Assembly: GCA_937958995.1 (NCBI GenBank)
Contig: CALGAP010000016.1
Coordinates: 90,788-154,787, forward strand
DNA length: 64,000 bases
Reading direction: 5' to 3'
Origin: an uncultured Chitinophagaceae bacterium
Lineage (GTDB): Bacteria > Bacteroidota > Bacteroidia > Chitinophagales > Chitinophagaceae
The notes beneath the pieces were generated by a model. It worked only from the letters and a program-made list of their open reading frames with translations. It was not told the origin of the DNA and ran no database searches. Positions 1 through 7,520 of the stretch are shown here, in pieces. Within the stretch, counting starts at the first letter, position 1, and each line of letters opens with the position of its first letter. Both the position numbers and the translations under genes were made by a program.

Positions 1-813
1 GATAGACTCGGTCATGCGCACCAGGTGCGAGAGCAGAAACTCCACGTCTATCGTATCGTCCTGAAAAGTGCTTTCGGTAGAAATGGATTTTTGTTCCCGG
101 TAAGGGATCACGGGTGTTTCATCAATGCCATTGGCACGCCGCCAGAGCTCGACACCGTTTTTACCCAACAGGTTCTCCAGCATCTCTACCGGTATTTCGC
201 TGAGTGTGGCCACTTTTTCTACACCCATCCTGATGAGCAGCGTGGCCGTCTCCTTACCGATGCCGGGAATTTTCGCGATATGTAATGGCGATAAAAATTT
301 TTTCTCTTCACCAAAAGGTATCTGCATTTGCGCGTTGGGCTTGCCCTCGTTGGTCGCTACTTTGCTCACTAGTTTGTTGCTGGCAAGACCCAGCGATACG
401 GGCAGACCCGTTTCCTTCAGAATTTTTTTCTTCAGCTCTATACTGAATTTGGCGCAGCCGAAAAAGCGATCCATGCCGGTGAGGTCCACATAAAATTCAT
501 CGATGGAAGCTTTTTCAAAAAGCGGCACCGAGTCGGCAATTACTTCGGTGACGAGCGCGGAATATTTGGCATAATCTTCATAATCTCCGGAAATCACAAT
601 GGCCTGCGGACATAAGCGCCGTGCAAGTTTCGTGGGCATGGCAGCATGCACGCCAAACTTACGCGCTTCATAACTGCACGATGCCACCACTCCCCTGTTG
701 CCGCTGCCACCAATGAGAACTGGCTTGCCTTTCAGCTTTGCATTGCGCAGGCATTCCACCGACACGAAGAATGTGTCGAGATCGAAATGGGCGATATGAC
801 GGCTGAGAAGCAT
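1..813 (-). CDS. dinB: DNA polymerase IV (Y family), 3' end outside window
   Basis: Translesion DNA polymerase of the Y family; the visible part is 271 residues and the reading frame is open through base 1. Seen in the translation: the palm motif DLDTFFVSVE at residues 11-20 with metal-binding D11 and the steric-gate aromatic at F16, the second catalytic motif SIDEF with D105 and E106, and a helix-hairpin-helix stretch (IPGIGKETA) near residue 180. The little-finger domain starts near the left edge and is cut. The gene lies 37 bases downstream of the dnaE-like gene on the same strand, so the two are probably cotranscribed. The ATG at 811-813 is the natural start because it places the first catalytic Asp about ten residues in. 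A dinB/ImuB distinction cannot be made for certain; the catalytic acidic residues are all present, which favours an active polymerase. Confidence 0.93.
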   Translation of the reverse strand, partial: MLLSRHIAHFDLDTFFVSVECLRNAKLKGKPVLIGGSGNRGVVASCSYEARKFGVHAAMPTKLARRLCPQAIVISGDYEDYAKYSALVTEVIADSVPLFEKASIDEFYVDLTGMDRFFGCAKFSIELKKKILKETGLPVSLGLASNKLVSKVATNEGKPNAQMQIPFGEEKKFLSPLHIAKIPGIGKETATLLIRMGVEKVATLSEIPVEMLENLLGKNGVELWRRANGIDETPVIPYREQKSISTESTFQDDTIDVEFLLSHLVRMTESI

Positions 814-850
814 GGTGGGGGTGGGTTTTTCTTGAAATGACTACCCTGTT

Positions 851-3850
851 TCAGGCAGCCTCATACTTCACGCCGCGCCGCTTGATGCCGACCTTCTCCA
901 GGTGCTCCACCTCGATGCTGCAGAAGGAGAACTCCTCCACCACCCTGCCGGTAATGCGGTAAAAGCCTGAGTACATCGGGTTCTTGCGGTGCACTTCGGG
1001 GAAATGAGTGGTGTCGATCCAGTCGAGGTGCGCGTCCATGAAGGTGCCGAAACTCATGGTATGACCATGAATGGTGCGGACCGGCTTTTGAGTGACGTGA
1101 TAGCCGAGCAGGGTGATGGTCTTGCCCACATAGTTTTTCATGTCGCTGGCGCGCGGATATTTTGAAGGGTCGTCGTCAACCAACGCAAACGGATTACAGA
1201 GCGGAAAGCCCATCAACTCGATCTGGTCGTACATATCATCGATGGGATACACCGGCAGATCGGGCAGATGAAATTCGCGCACCGCTTCGCTGAAAAGTTT
1301 CTGAGCCGAAGCATTGCCGGCATGGCGGCGCTGCAGGAAATTTGCTTCCCACAATAATTGCTTTTTATTTTTCCCGGTAAAACGAAAAGCATCCGCCTGT
1401 ATCAGTATGTTCAGCTGCGCCGCGGTGATGCCCGTGCGCTCGATAAAATCCTGCAGGTGCAGGTAGGGGCCACGACGCAGGCGTTCCTCAATGATCGTAT
1501 GCGCTAATTTTTCCTGCAGCGATTTCAGCAGTCGAAAACCTACATACACATCGCTGCCGCGGATGGTGGTGAAATACTCGCTGTTGTTTACGCAGGGCGC
1601 ATGCAGCCGCGCGCCGGTCTTTAGCAACTCCAGCATATACAAAGCCGTGTTGTAAAAACCACCTTCATTGTTGATCACCGCCACCATGAACTCCATGGGG
1701 TAGTAAGTTTTGAGGTAAAGACTCTGAAAACTCTCCACCGCAAATGAAGCAGAATGCGCTTTGGAAAAACTATAGCCGCCAAAACTTTTCATCTGTCGCC
1801 ACACTTCCTGCGCCAGCTCATCACTATGACCTGATTTTTTACATTGGGAAAAATATTTTTCCTCTATCTGCAAAAAGCGGTGCTGACTGCGGTACTTACC
1901 CGACATGGCGCGGCGCAGAATATCGGCATCACCCAGGTCAAGCCCGGCAAAATGATGCGCCACCTTGATCACGTCTTCCTGGTACACCATCACGCCAAAA
2001 GTTTCTTTCAGCAACTCTTCCATCTTCGGGTGCAGGTACTGAATTTTGTCCGGGTTATTAAAGCGCTCGATGTATTGCCGCATCATACCGCTTTGAGCCA
2101 CGCCCGGACGAATAATGGAACTGGCCGCCACCAGCGTGAGGTAATCATCGCATTTCAGTTTCTTCAGCAACTGCCGCATTGAAGGCGACTCGATATAAAA
2201 ACAACCAATCGTGTTCACCTCCCTGATCTGCGCGCGCACCTTCGGATCTTTTTTGAAATTCTCCACATCATCAATATTCACCGACACACCTTTGTTGAGC
2301 CGTATCAGCCGCTGCGCTTCTTTGATATGCCCGAGCCCGCGCTGGCTCAGTATATCCAGTTTATACAAACCGATACTTTCCGCCACAAACATATCGAGCT
2401 GCGCCACGGGAAATCCCTTCGGCGGCATTTGCATAGCGGTATAGTTATAGATCTGTTCTTCGCTGATCAAAATGCCACCGGGATGAATGCTGAGATGGTT
2501 GGGGAAATTCTCCATCAGCCTCCCGTATTGCAGCACCATCCTGTGAATATGATCGGGCGCTTGTTTCAGGGTAAAATTTTCACCACGACTATCGCCATTA
2601 TAATAATCCGTGGCGGCCAGCTGATCGATCTCCGTTTTGGGCAGACCAAACACTTTTCCCAGCTCGCGCACGGCCGCCCGGTACTGGAAAGTATCGTACA
2701 TACCCAGCAATGCCACATGGTCTTTGCCATAGCGCTTGAACACATAATCGATCACATCGTCGCGGTCGCGCCAGCTGAAGTCTATATCAAAATCGGGCGG
2801 ACTGGTGCGCGAAGGATTGAGAAAGCGTTCGAAATAAAGATTGAGTTCGATGGGATCCACGTTGGTGATCTGCAGGCAGTACGCCACCAGTGAATTGGCG
2901 CCGCTGCCACGTCCCACATAATAGTACCCCCTGCAGCGCGCATAGCGGATAATATCGTGGGTGATGAGAAAATACGCGTTGAAACCCATTTTATCGATGA
3001 TGGACAATTCTTTCAGCAGCCGGTCTCTCGCTGCTTTATTCTTCTTACCATAGCGGTATTCGAGCCCATCGTGCGCCAGTTTAGATAACAGAATGCGATC
3101 GTCTTCGCGCGTAGCGCTCAGGGTCTTTTTGTTTTTGTCTGTGCCGTAGTCCATTTCAATATTACAACACTCCGCCACGCGGTAGGTATTGGCCACCATG
3201 AAGGGATATTGGTAAAAAGCCCGCAGTATGCGTTGCTGCGGCACAAAAAATTCATAGGGCACGGCCGTCTCCCCGGGCGGCAATTTCGAGAGCAGACAAT
3301 TTTCATCGATCGCGCGCAGCAAGCGGTGTACGTTGTAATACATTTTGTTTTTAAAAGTGACCGGTTGCCGCACGATAAATTTGTCACGGTACTTCGTCAT
3401 GTTCATACCAAACAGTTTATTCACCTCCCAGGGCGTCACGCCAATCAGTTCGTTTTCCATCAGTTCCTCCACGTTTTTATTTCCCTTCAGCGGATAGATC
3501 ACAAAACCATCTTCGGGGCGGTCGAAGAAAGGCATACCCTCCGCCTTTCCGGGAAAAGGCTCTTCAGCCAGCAGGTATTTCGACAGAAAGGCGTTGATCC
3601 ACCGGAAGCCCTGGTTGTTGGCCGCCAGCAAAATGTAGAGCAGCCTGTTCTTATTCCTGATCTCTGCGCCCAGTATGGGTTTCACCCGATGCTCGCGACA
3701 GTACTGCACAAAATCCCAGGCATCGCAGGTATTATTAATATTGGTGAGCGCCATCACAGTGGCGCCCGCCGCCACGCCTTCTTTCACCAGTTCCTCCGTG
3801 GAAAGGCTGCCGTAGCGGAAGCTGAAATATGTTTTACAGTTCAAGTACAT
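851..3850 (-). CDS. dnaE: DNA polymerase III alpha-type subunit (error-prone DnaE2/ImuC-like)
   Basis: C-family replicative-type polymerase alpha subunit of about 999 residues, shorter than the roughly 1160 of housekeeping DnaE and close to the DnaE2/ImuC class. The order seen is an N-terminal PHP domain (starts CKTYFSFRYGS), palm with PDFDIDF near residues 350-357, the fingers and duplex-binding region, and an OB-fold-like end (GKTITLLGYHV). The upstream in-frame ATG at 3956-3958 would add 36 residues encoded by an inverted repeat and unlike any polymerase, so the ATG at 3848-3850 (MYLNCKTYF) is preferred. The PHP start lacks the canonical HSHYS histidines, which is usual for error-prone forms lacking PHP metal binding. 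The next gene is dinB, giving a dnaE-dinB mutagenesis operon. Twin dyads at 3958-3997 are the likely control site. DnaE1 is possible but less likely given the length and partner. Confidence 0.93.
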   Translation of the reverse strand: MYLNCKTYFSFRYGSLSTEELVKEGVAAGATVMALTNINNTCDAWDFVQYCREHRVKPILGAEIRNKNRLLYILLAANNQGFRWINAFLSKYLLAEEPFPGKAEGMPFFDRPEDGFVIYPLKGNKNVEELMENELIGVTPWEVNKLFGMNMTKYRDKFIVRQPVTFKNKMYYNVHRLLRAIDENCLLSKLPPGETAVPYEFFVPQQRILRAFYQYPFMVANTYRVAECCNIEMDYGTDKNKKTLSATREDDRILLSKLAHDGLEYRYGKKNKAARDRLLKELSIIDKMGFNAYFLITHDIIRYARCRGYYYVGRGSGANSLVAYCLQITNVDPIELNLYFERFLNPSRTSPPDFDIDFSWRDRDDVIDYVFKRYGKDHVALLGMYDTFQYRAAVRELGKVFGLPKTEIDQLAATDYYNGDSRGENFTLKQAPDHIHRMVLQYGRLMENFPNHLSIHPGGILISEEQIYNYTAMQMPPKGFPVAQLDMFVAESIGLYKLDILSQRGLGHIKEAQRLIRLNKGVSVNIDDVENFKKDPKVRAQIREVNTIGCFYIESPSMRQLLKKLKCDDYLTLVAASSIIRPGVAQSGMMRQYIERFNNPDKIQYLHPKMEELLKETFGVMVYQEDVIKVAHHFAGLDLGDADILRRAMSGKYRSQHRFLQIEEKYFSQCKKSGHSDELAQEVWRQMKSFGGYSFSKAHSASFAVESFQSLYLKTYYPMEFMVAVINNEGGFYNTALYMLELLKTGARLHAPCVNNSEYFTTIRGSDVYVGFRLLKSLQEKLAHTIIEERLRRGPYLHLQDFIERTGITAAQLNILIQADAFRFTGKNKKQLLWEANFLQRRHAGNASAQKLFSEAVREFHLPDLPVYPIDDMYDQIELMGFPLCNPFALVDDDPSKYPRASDMKNYVGKTITLLGYHVTQKPVRTIHGHTMSFGTFMDAHLDWIDTTHFPEVHRKNPMYSGFYRITGRVVEEFSFCSIEVEHLEKVGIKRRGVKYEAA

Positions 3851-3878
3851 AGGGTGCTGGGCCGGTTTCGGGTTTCCA

Positions 3879-3939
3879 ATGCCGGGTGCCGGGTAAGAGG
3901 GTCGGCCAAGTACCAAGTGGGCCACCCGGCACCCGGCAT
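3879..3939. repeat. Perfect 16-bp inverted repeat in the dnaE leader
   Basis: The arms 3879-3894 (ATGCCGGGTGCCGGGT) and 3924-3939 are exact reverse complements separated by 29 bases. Each arm itself holds a GCCGGGT direct duplication. It sits between the operators and the dnaE start, so the mRNA leader would fold into a very stable GC-rich stem. It could be an interspersed repeat that happens to have landed here, or an attenuating leader structure. No U-run follows in the dnaE direction, so it is not a simple intrinsic terminator. Confidence 0.8.
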
Positions 3940-3957
3940 CCAAATCTGCCCGCAACA

Positions 3958-3997
3958 TACTAAAATATTTAGTATATTTGTACTAAGTTATTTAGTA
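3958..3997. promoter_or_regulatory. Twin TACTAA-N5-TTAGTA operators before dnaE-dinB
   Basis: Two dyads with the same six-base arms and the same five-base spacer lie at 3958-3974 and 3981-3997, their starts 23 bases apart (about two helical turns). A TATATTTG (3973-3980), matching the Bacteroidetes -7 box on the plus strand, lies between them. The position just upstream of a DNA-damage polymerase operon suggests a LexA-type or other SOS repressor site; half-sites of the TTAG/TACTA kind are known for some LexA proteins. That functional link is inference. Confidence 0.7.
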
Positions 3998-4004
3998 CTT
4001 ATTT

Positions 4005-4015
4005 CCCCCCCCCCC
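4005..4015. repeat. 11-base cytosine homopolymer
   Basis: An uninterrupted run of eleven C followed by the small dyad CCTGC-G-GCAGG (4014-4024). It is between the twin operators and the divergent HTH-like gene. Long C runs are slippage-prone in replication and also in sequencing, so its exact length is uncertain. Confidence 0.7.
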
Positions 4016-4118
4016 TGCGGCAGGCCACTGATTTTTTTGGGCAGGTATGGCGAAATGGCTGACAGATATGAATTTTAAAAAGAAAGACTAACGGTGGTAC
4101 TAAACCGAAAGTTTTGTT

Positions 4119-4161
4119 TTTTGTATCGAAAAAAGATACAAAACGTATCTAAAAAATATAC
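4119..4161. promoter_or_regulatory. Paired GTATC-N7-GATAC dyads before the HTH-like gene
   Basis: The first dyad, 4119-4143, has nine-base arms (TTTTGTATC and GATACAAAA) around GAAAAAA. The second, 4145-4161, repeats GTATC, a seven-base TAAAAAA spacer and TATAC. The pair ends five bases before the ATG of the small gene at 4166, a position expected of an autoregulatory operator. The arms differ from the TACTAA dyads 160 bases away, so two regulators may meet in this intergenic region. Confidence 0.55.
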
Positions 4162-4165
4162 ACAG

Positions 4166-4495
4166 ATGATTTCGCCAATTGTTGAACCGGGTAAATTTAT
4201 TTCTTTGGCTATGCAAAAGGACGAAAGATACAAGGCCGTAAAGCGTTTAATCGAAAAGGGGGATATAACCGAATTCAACCAGATGTTTACTTTCATTCCC
4301 AAGACAGTGGTGGCGCGCGATCTGGGCGCAGCGCCGGCGCGGTTTTCAGAGAAAATGAACCAGATCGAGAAGTTCACTTTGCAGGATATTTTCTCCATCG
4401 CCAGATTGCTGGAGGTGGAAAATATCGCGGTACTAAAACTCGCAGCTAATCAATACCAGGTGCAGGCGAAAACAAAAACGAAACAAACTTCGTAA
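4166..4495 (+). CDS. Small HTH-like (XRE-type) protein, divergent from dnaE
   Basis: 109 residues from the ATG at 4166; a longer frame opens at 4094 but would run through the dyads. The middle of the protein (KTVVARDLGAAPARFSEKMN) has the look of a Cro/XRE helix-turn-helix, followed by a helix rich in aliphatic residues (DIFSIARLLEVE), as in DNA-binding domains where the last helices pack the core. The tail is lysine/threonine-rich. The specific family is not recognised. It is divergent from the dnaE-dinB operon, and similar small proteins are frequent next to such loci, so it may regulate itself through the dyads just upstream, the operon, or both. Its role is inferred from position only. 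Confidence 0.7.
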   Translation: MISPIVEPGKFISLAMQKDERYKAVKRLIEKGDITEFNQMFTFIPKTVVARDLGAAPARFSEKMNQIEKFTLQDIFSIARLLEVENIAVLKLAANQYQVQAKTKTKQTS

Positions 4496-4681
4496 TGGCT
4501 GCATCAGCACGCGGTGCGAAACAGTATCGAGCTGGTAAATATAGCAAGATGAAGATCATAATGCTATCTTCCAGCAAATACCTGCCAGGCACGAAAGGCT
4601 TTCGGTTGATAAAGCCTTCAAAACTGTTGCCTGGCGTAAATACAACTGTAGTGACATTGCCTTTGGACGAAAGAGGTGGCG

Positions 4682-4912
4682 TTATTGCAACACTTCGCAA
4701 TGATAGCCGTCGTGCTGCACCACTTCGATAATTTTTTCCGGAGATGAAATTTTTCCTTCCACGCGCAGTATTTTATCGCAGTCTGTCAGGTCGAAATTGA
4801 TGCGGCACTTCGGGAACAGTCGCCCCAGTTTTTTCAGAATGGCTGACGCCTGGCGGCTATTTTGAATATTCGTCTTAAAAACCTCCACCAAAGGCATTTC
4901 AGTGAGTTCCAT
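4682..4912 (-). CDS. Small HMA-like ferredoxin-fold protein
   Basis: 76 residues, MELTEMPLVEVFKTNIQNSR to the end, with the beta-alpha-beta-beta-alpha-beta pattern of a heavy-metal-associated-like domain: a first strand (VEVFKTNI), a helix (ASAILKKLGRLFP), two strands (CRINFDLTDCDKILRVEG), a helix (PEKIIEVVQHDG) and a last strand. The usual CxxC metal site is absent in the first loop, and only isolated cysteines occur, so metal transfer is not supported. Such small proteins are common in Bacteroidetes, but no function is known to me. It stands alone on the minus strand upstream of membrane proteins. Confidence 0.7.
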   Translation of the reverse strand: MELTEMPLVEVFKTNIQNSRQASAILKKLGRLFPKCRINFDLTDCDKILRVEGKISSPEKIIEVVQHDGYHCEVLQ

Positions 4913-5044
4913 ATAATAGTTTTAAGGTTTTTATTAAGAGCGCAGTAATCCACTGCTATGATTACTGCCGGCCGCTTACCGTTGCAAAATTCGTACACAA
5001 AAATATTCAGTGCGGCATTATGCAACAGGTGCAAAACCGACTTA

Positions 5045-5263
5045 TTACGAGGTTGTTTGCGACATCTTTCGCCACCATTTCCTTACAAAATGGCCCTTCC
5101 ACATCCATAAGCCCGACAAAACGACCAGCGGAAACAGTATCCATTTTAGTGCAAATACTCCCCGCGGGAAATTTTTTAACGGACCATAAACATAGCCCAC
5201 CACCGGTACGGAGGTAATGATGTGCAACCATCGAATGATTTTGCGTTCTGTTGCAGCTTTCAT
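5045..5263 (-). CDS. Small two-helix membrane protein
   Basis: 72 residues with two hydrophobic segments (around residues 13-26 and 39-55) and a strongly basic end (KGHFVRKWWRKMSQ). The core HIITSVPVVGYVYGPL and VLSGLWMWKGH resemble a conserved Bacteroidetes membrane family of unknown function. It probably sits in the inner membrane with the basic tail in the cytoplasm. It follows the membrane gene at 5285-5524 by 21 bases on the same strand, so the two are likely cotranscribed. Confidence 0.7.
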   Translation of the reverse strand: MKAATERKIIRWLHIITSVPVVGYVYGPLKNFPRGVFALKWILFPLVVLSGLWMWKGHFVRKWWRKMSQTTS

Positions 5264-5284
5264 GATGAGTATTTATAGGAGCTT

Positions 5285-5524
5285 CTAGTAAACCCTGGTT
5301 GAATCGCATCGCCAGCCAATCTCCGCACTGTGCCGCACGCGATAACCATATCCCATACGCGCGAAGAAAATGTTGGTGCCAATGAAAAATATAATGGCGA
5401 GAACGGTGGCCACTTTGGTGATGCGGGTGAGCGTTTTGTTGCGAGAAAAATTGCCAAAAACATAGCCGATAATAAAAACCATGCTGGCAATGAATAACAA
5501 TCTGCTGATAATGAAATATACCAT
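5285..5524 (-). CDS. Small hydrophobic membrane protein
   Basis: 79 residues from the ATG at 5522-5524, or 92 if the ATG at 5561-5563 is used. Two membrane segments are visible (FIISRLLFIASMVFIIGYVF and ITKVATVLAIIFFIGTNIFF), followed by a polar tail. The inner start is preferred because the outer one adds a charged, ill-fitting leader. No family is recognised. It heads a probable two-gene unit with the membrane protein at 5045-5263. Confidence 0.6.
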   Translation of the reverse strand: MVYFIISRLLFIASMVFIIGYVFGNFSRNKTLTRITKVATVLAIIFFIGTNIFFARMGYGYRVRHSAEIGWRCDSTRVY

Positions 5525-5645
5525 AACTGCAATTTTTAGGTTTTTAAATCTGTTGTAACCCAAAAATCGAAGTATATCTCAATCTTTTCGAAGCAGAAAA
5601 GAGCTACCACGCTATTGTATCGACGAACAGGTTAATTGTGACAAT

Positions 5646-6347
5646 TCAGATGGAGAGCAGGTTTTCGACGGTGGAACGATAACTTTCGCCGAGAGGCAAT
5701 TCAATTTTTCCTATGCAGATCAGGTCGCGCTTGATGGCGGTGACCTTATCGGCAGAAACGATATACGACTTGTGTATGCGCACGAAACGGTACGGAGCCA
5801 GCTTTTCCTCCAGCGATTTCAGGCTCATCTTGGTGATGATTGGCCTGGGACCACTTTGCAAGAATATTTTTACATAATCTTTCATCCCTTCGATATAGAG
5901 GATGTCGGGAATGGACACCTTTACGAGGTTATATTCGACATACACGAAGAAATAATCGGGGAGAATCTCTTTGGTGACATCTTTTTGCCGAAGGTTATAC
6001 AATTCCTGCGCCTTATTGCAGGCCTTCAGAAATCTTTCGAAGGATACGGGTTTAACCAGGTAATCCACCGCATTAAGTGTAAATCCCTCCACCGCATAAT
6101 CTTTATAAGCAGTAACAAAGATGACCATAGGAGGTCGCTGAAGCGATTGCAGGAATTGCAGGCCGTTGAGACCGTGCATTTGTATGTCGAGGAAGATGAG
6201 GTCTACGTTTTCATTATGCAATACCTCGGCCGCTTCCATCGCGTTTTTGCATCGGGCCACGAGGTGGAGGAAGGGCACCTGGCGAATATTATCCACCAGC
6301 AGATCGAGTACCAGTTTTTCATCGTCTACGGCGATACAATTTAACAT
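5646..6347 (-). CDS. LytTR response regulator (first pair)
   Basis: 233 residues: a receiver domain (residues about 1-120) with acidic pocket VDDEK and phosphoacceptor in FLDIQ, the conserved lysine in LVKPV, and a C-terminal LytTR DNA-binding domain (about 135-230; FVYVEYNLVKVSIPDILYIE and IHKSYIVS). It receives phosphate from the kinase encoded by the overlapping upstream gene; their coding regions overlap by seven bases, a strong sign of translational coupling. LytTR proteins usually bind paired direct repeats near target promoters. Targets cannot be named from the sequence. Confidence 0.92.
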   Translation of the reverse strand: MLNCIAVDDEKLVLDLLVDNIRQVPFLHLVARCKNAMEAAEVLHNENVDLIFLDIQMHGLNGLQFLQSLQRPPMVIFVTAYKDYAVEGFTLNAVDYLVKPVSFERFLKACNKAQELYNLRQKDVTKEILPDYFFVYVEYNLVKVSIPDILYIEGMKDYVKIFLQSGPRPIITKMSLKSLEEKLAPYRFVRIHKSYIVSADKVTAIKRDLICIGKIELPLGESYRSTVENLLSI

Positions 6348-7366
6348 GCCAGCTCAAGTTTTAGTTCCACGCTATACACTCTGCCATCGTCCTTCAATGC
6401 CAGCGAATATTTGCCGGCATATAGCAGGTTAAGGCGCTTTTTTATATTCTCCAGGCCGATGCCTGTACTTTTATCTTTAGAAACATTCTTTGCGTCGTAG
6501 TTGTTGCTGATGTGAAAAAACAATTCGCCATTGCGGGTGTGCAGCTCAATATCAATATAAGGGTCTTTCACCATACCAATACCGTGTTTAAACGCATTTT
6601 CGACAAACGGCACCAGCAGCATCGGTTCTATAAAGCAATTGTTGTCGTCAATTTCCCACCTGGTAGTCACTTTTACGTCATCACCAAAGCGCAATTGTTG
6701 CAGCGCGATATAATTTTTGAGGTATTCCACTTCATCGTCTACATGAAACTTATCCTTGCCTGCTTCATAAAGCATATACCGCAACATATCGGAGAGGCGT
6801 ATCAGCGAGGGTTCCAGCAGGTCAGATTTTTGTCGCGCCAGCGACACCAGGTTGGTCATCACGTTGAAAATAAAATGCGGACTGATCTGCGAGCGGAGGA
6901 ATTTGAGTTCAGCGTGCAATTTTTCTGCCTGCGCTTCTTTCTCTCTTTTTTCAAAACGCAGCCGGTCGTATATAAGGCGGAATATAATGCTGGCGGCAAG
7001 AAAGGGCACTGGCCCGAACCCAATAGTGTGGCGATTCATTTCCGTGAGTTGAAAATCGCTGTTCAGCTGCAGGAAAAATACTTTCACCTGGAAAGACACA
7101 AACACCATCCCGAGCAGGCAGATTATGTACAGCCACCACCATTTCCTGGTGAGGAGTTTTGGGTAAAGAAAAAATGCATTGAAGTAAAACAGACCAATAT
7201 GCGCGATGTTGGTAATGATGAAAAATGAATGGCTGAGTCCTTCAAACCCGTCTCTGCCAAGGAAGAATATAGGTACGGCCAGCAGCACGCACCAGGTAAG
7301 TGCATGCAGGCCAACATTGATCCATTTCTCACGTGAAGTAGGTAGCATTCCCTTTATAAAGGTCAT
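6341..7366 (-). CDS. LytS-type sensor histidine kinase (first pair)
   Basis: 341 residues. Four hydrophobic segments fill the first 130 residues, then a coiled stretch leads to the His_kinase core with H box ISPHFIFNVMTNL, followed by an ATPase domain with N box VPFVENAFKHGI and a G box around STGIGLENIKKR. There is no extracellular sensor domain, as in the simple Bacteroidetes members, so signal entry through the membrane helices is likely. It overlaps its response regulator. Nothing odd was seen. Confidence 0.92.
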   Translation of the reverse strand: MTFIKGMLPTSREKWINVGLHALTWCVLLAVPIFFLGRDGFEGLSHSFFIITNIAHIGLFYFNAFFLYPKLLTRKWWWLYIICLLGMVFVSFQVKVFFLQLNSDFQLTEMNRHTIGFGPVPFLAASIIFRLIYDRLRFEKREKEAQAEKLHAELKFLRSQISPHFIFNVMTNLVSLARQKSDLLEPSLIRLSDMLRYMLYEAGKDKFHVDDEVEYLKNYIALQQLRFGDDVKVTTRWEIDDNNCFIEPMLLVPFVENAFKHGIGMVKDPYIDIELHTRNGELFFHISNNYDAKNVSKDKSTGIGLENIKKRLNLLYAGKYSLALKDDGRVYSVELKLELAC

Positions 7367-7520
7367 AAAATATTTGGTAATGGCGCAACTTAGGAGGATG
7401 TGGGGAGAAAGGGATATAAATGTCGATAAACGAAGTAAATGAGTCGATATCTACTCAAATCCAGACCTGCAGAGAGGGCGGTGATGAGAAATATGTGTCT
7501 GGTTAAAATTGTTCCGGCTT

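Noticed and set aside
3209..4078. Long plus-strand open frame opposite dnaE
   Set aside because: It is antisense to a well-recognised polymerase gene, has no domain likeness and results from the codon pattern of the real gene.
4495..4731. 78-codon frame after the HTH-like gene
   Set aside because: It has no family likeness and overlaps the end of the HMA-like gene on the other strand.
5052..5069. 18-base word shared with 20021-20038
   Set aside because: Too short to be more than chance or a small remnant; one copy is inside a coding sequence and no longer repeat surrounds either.
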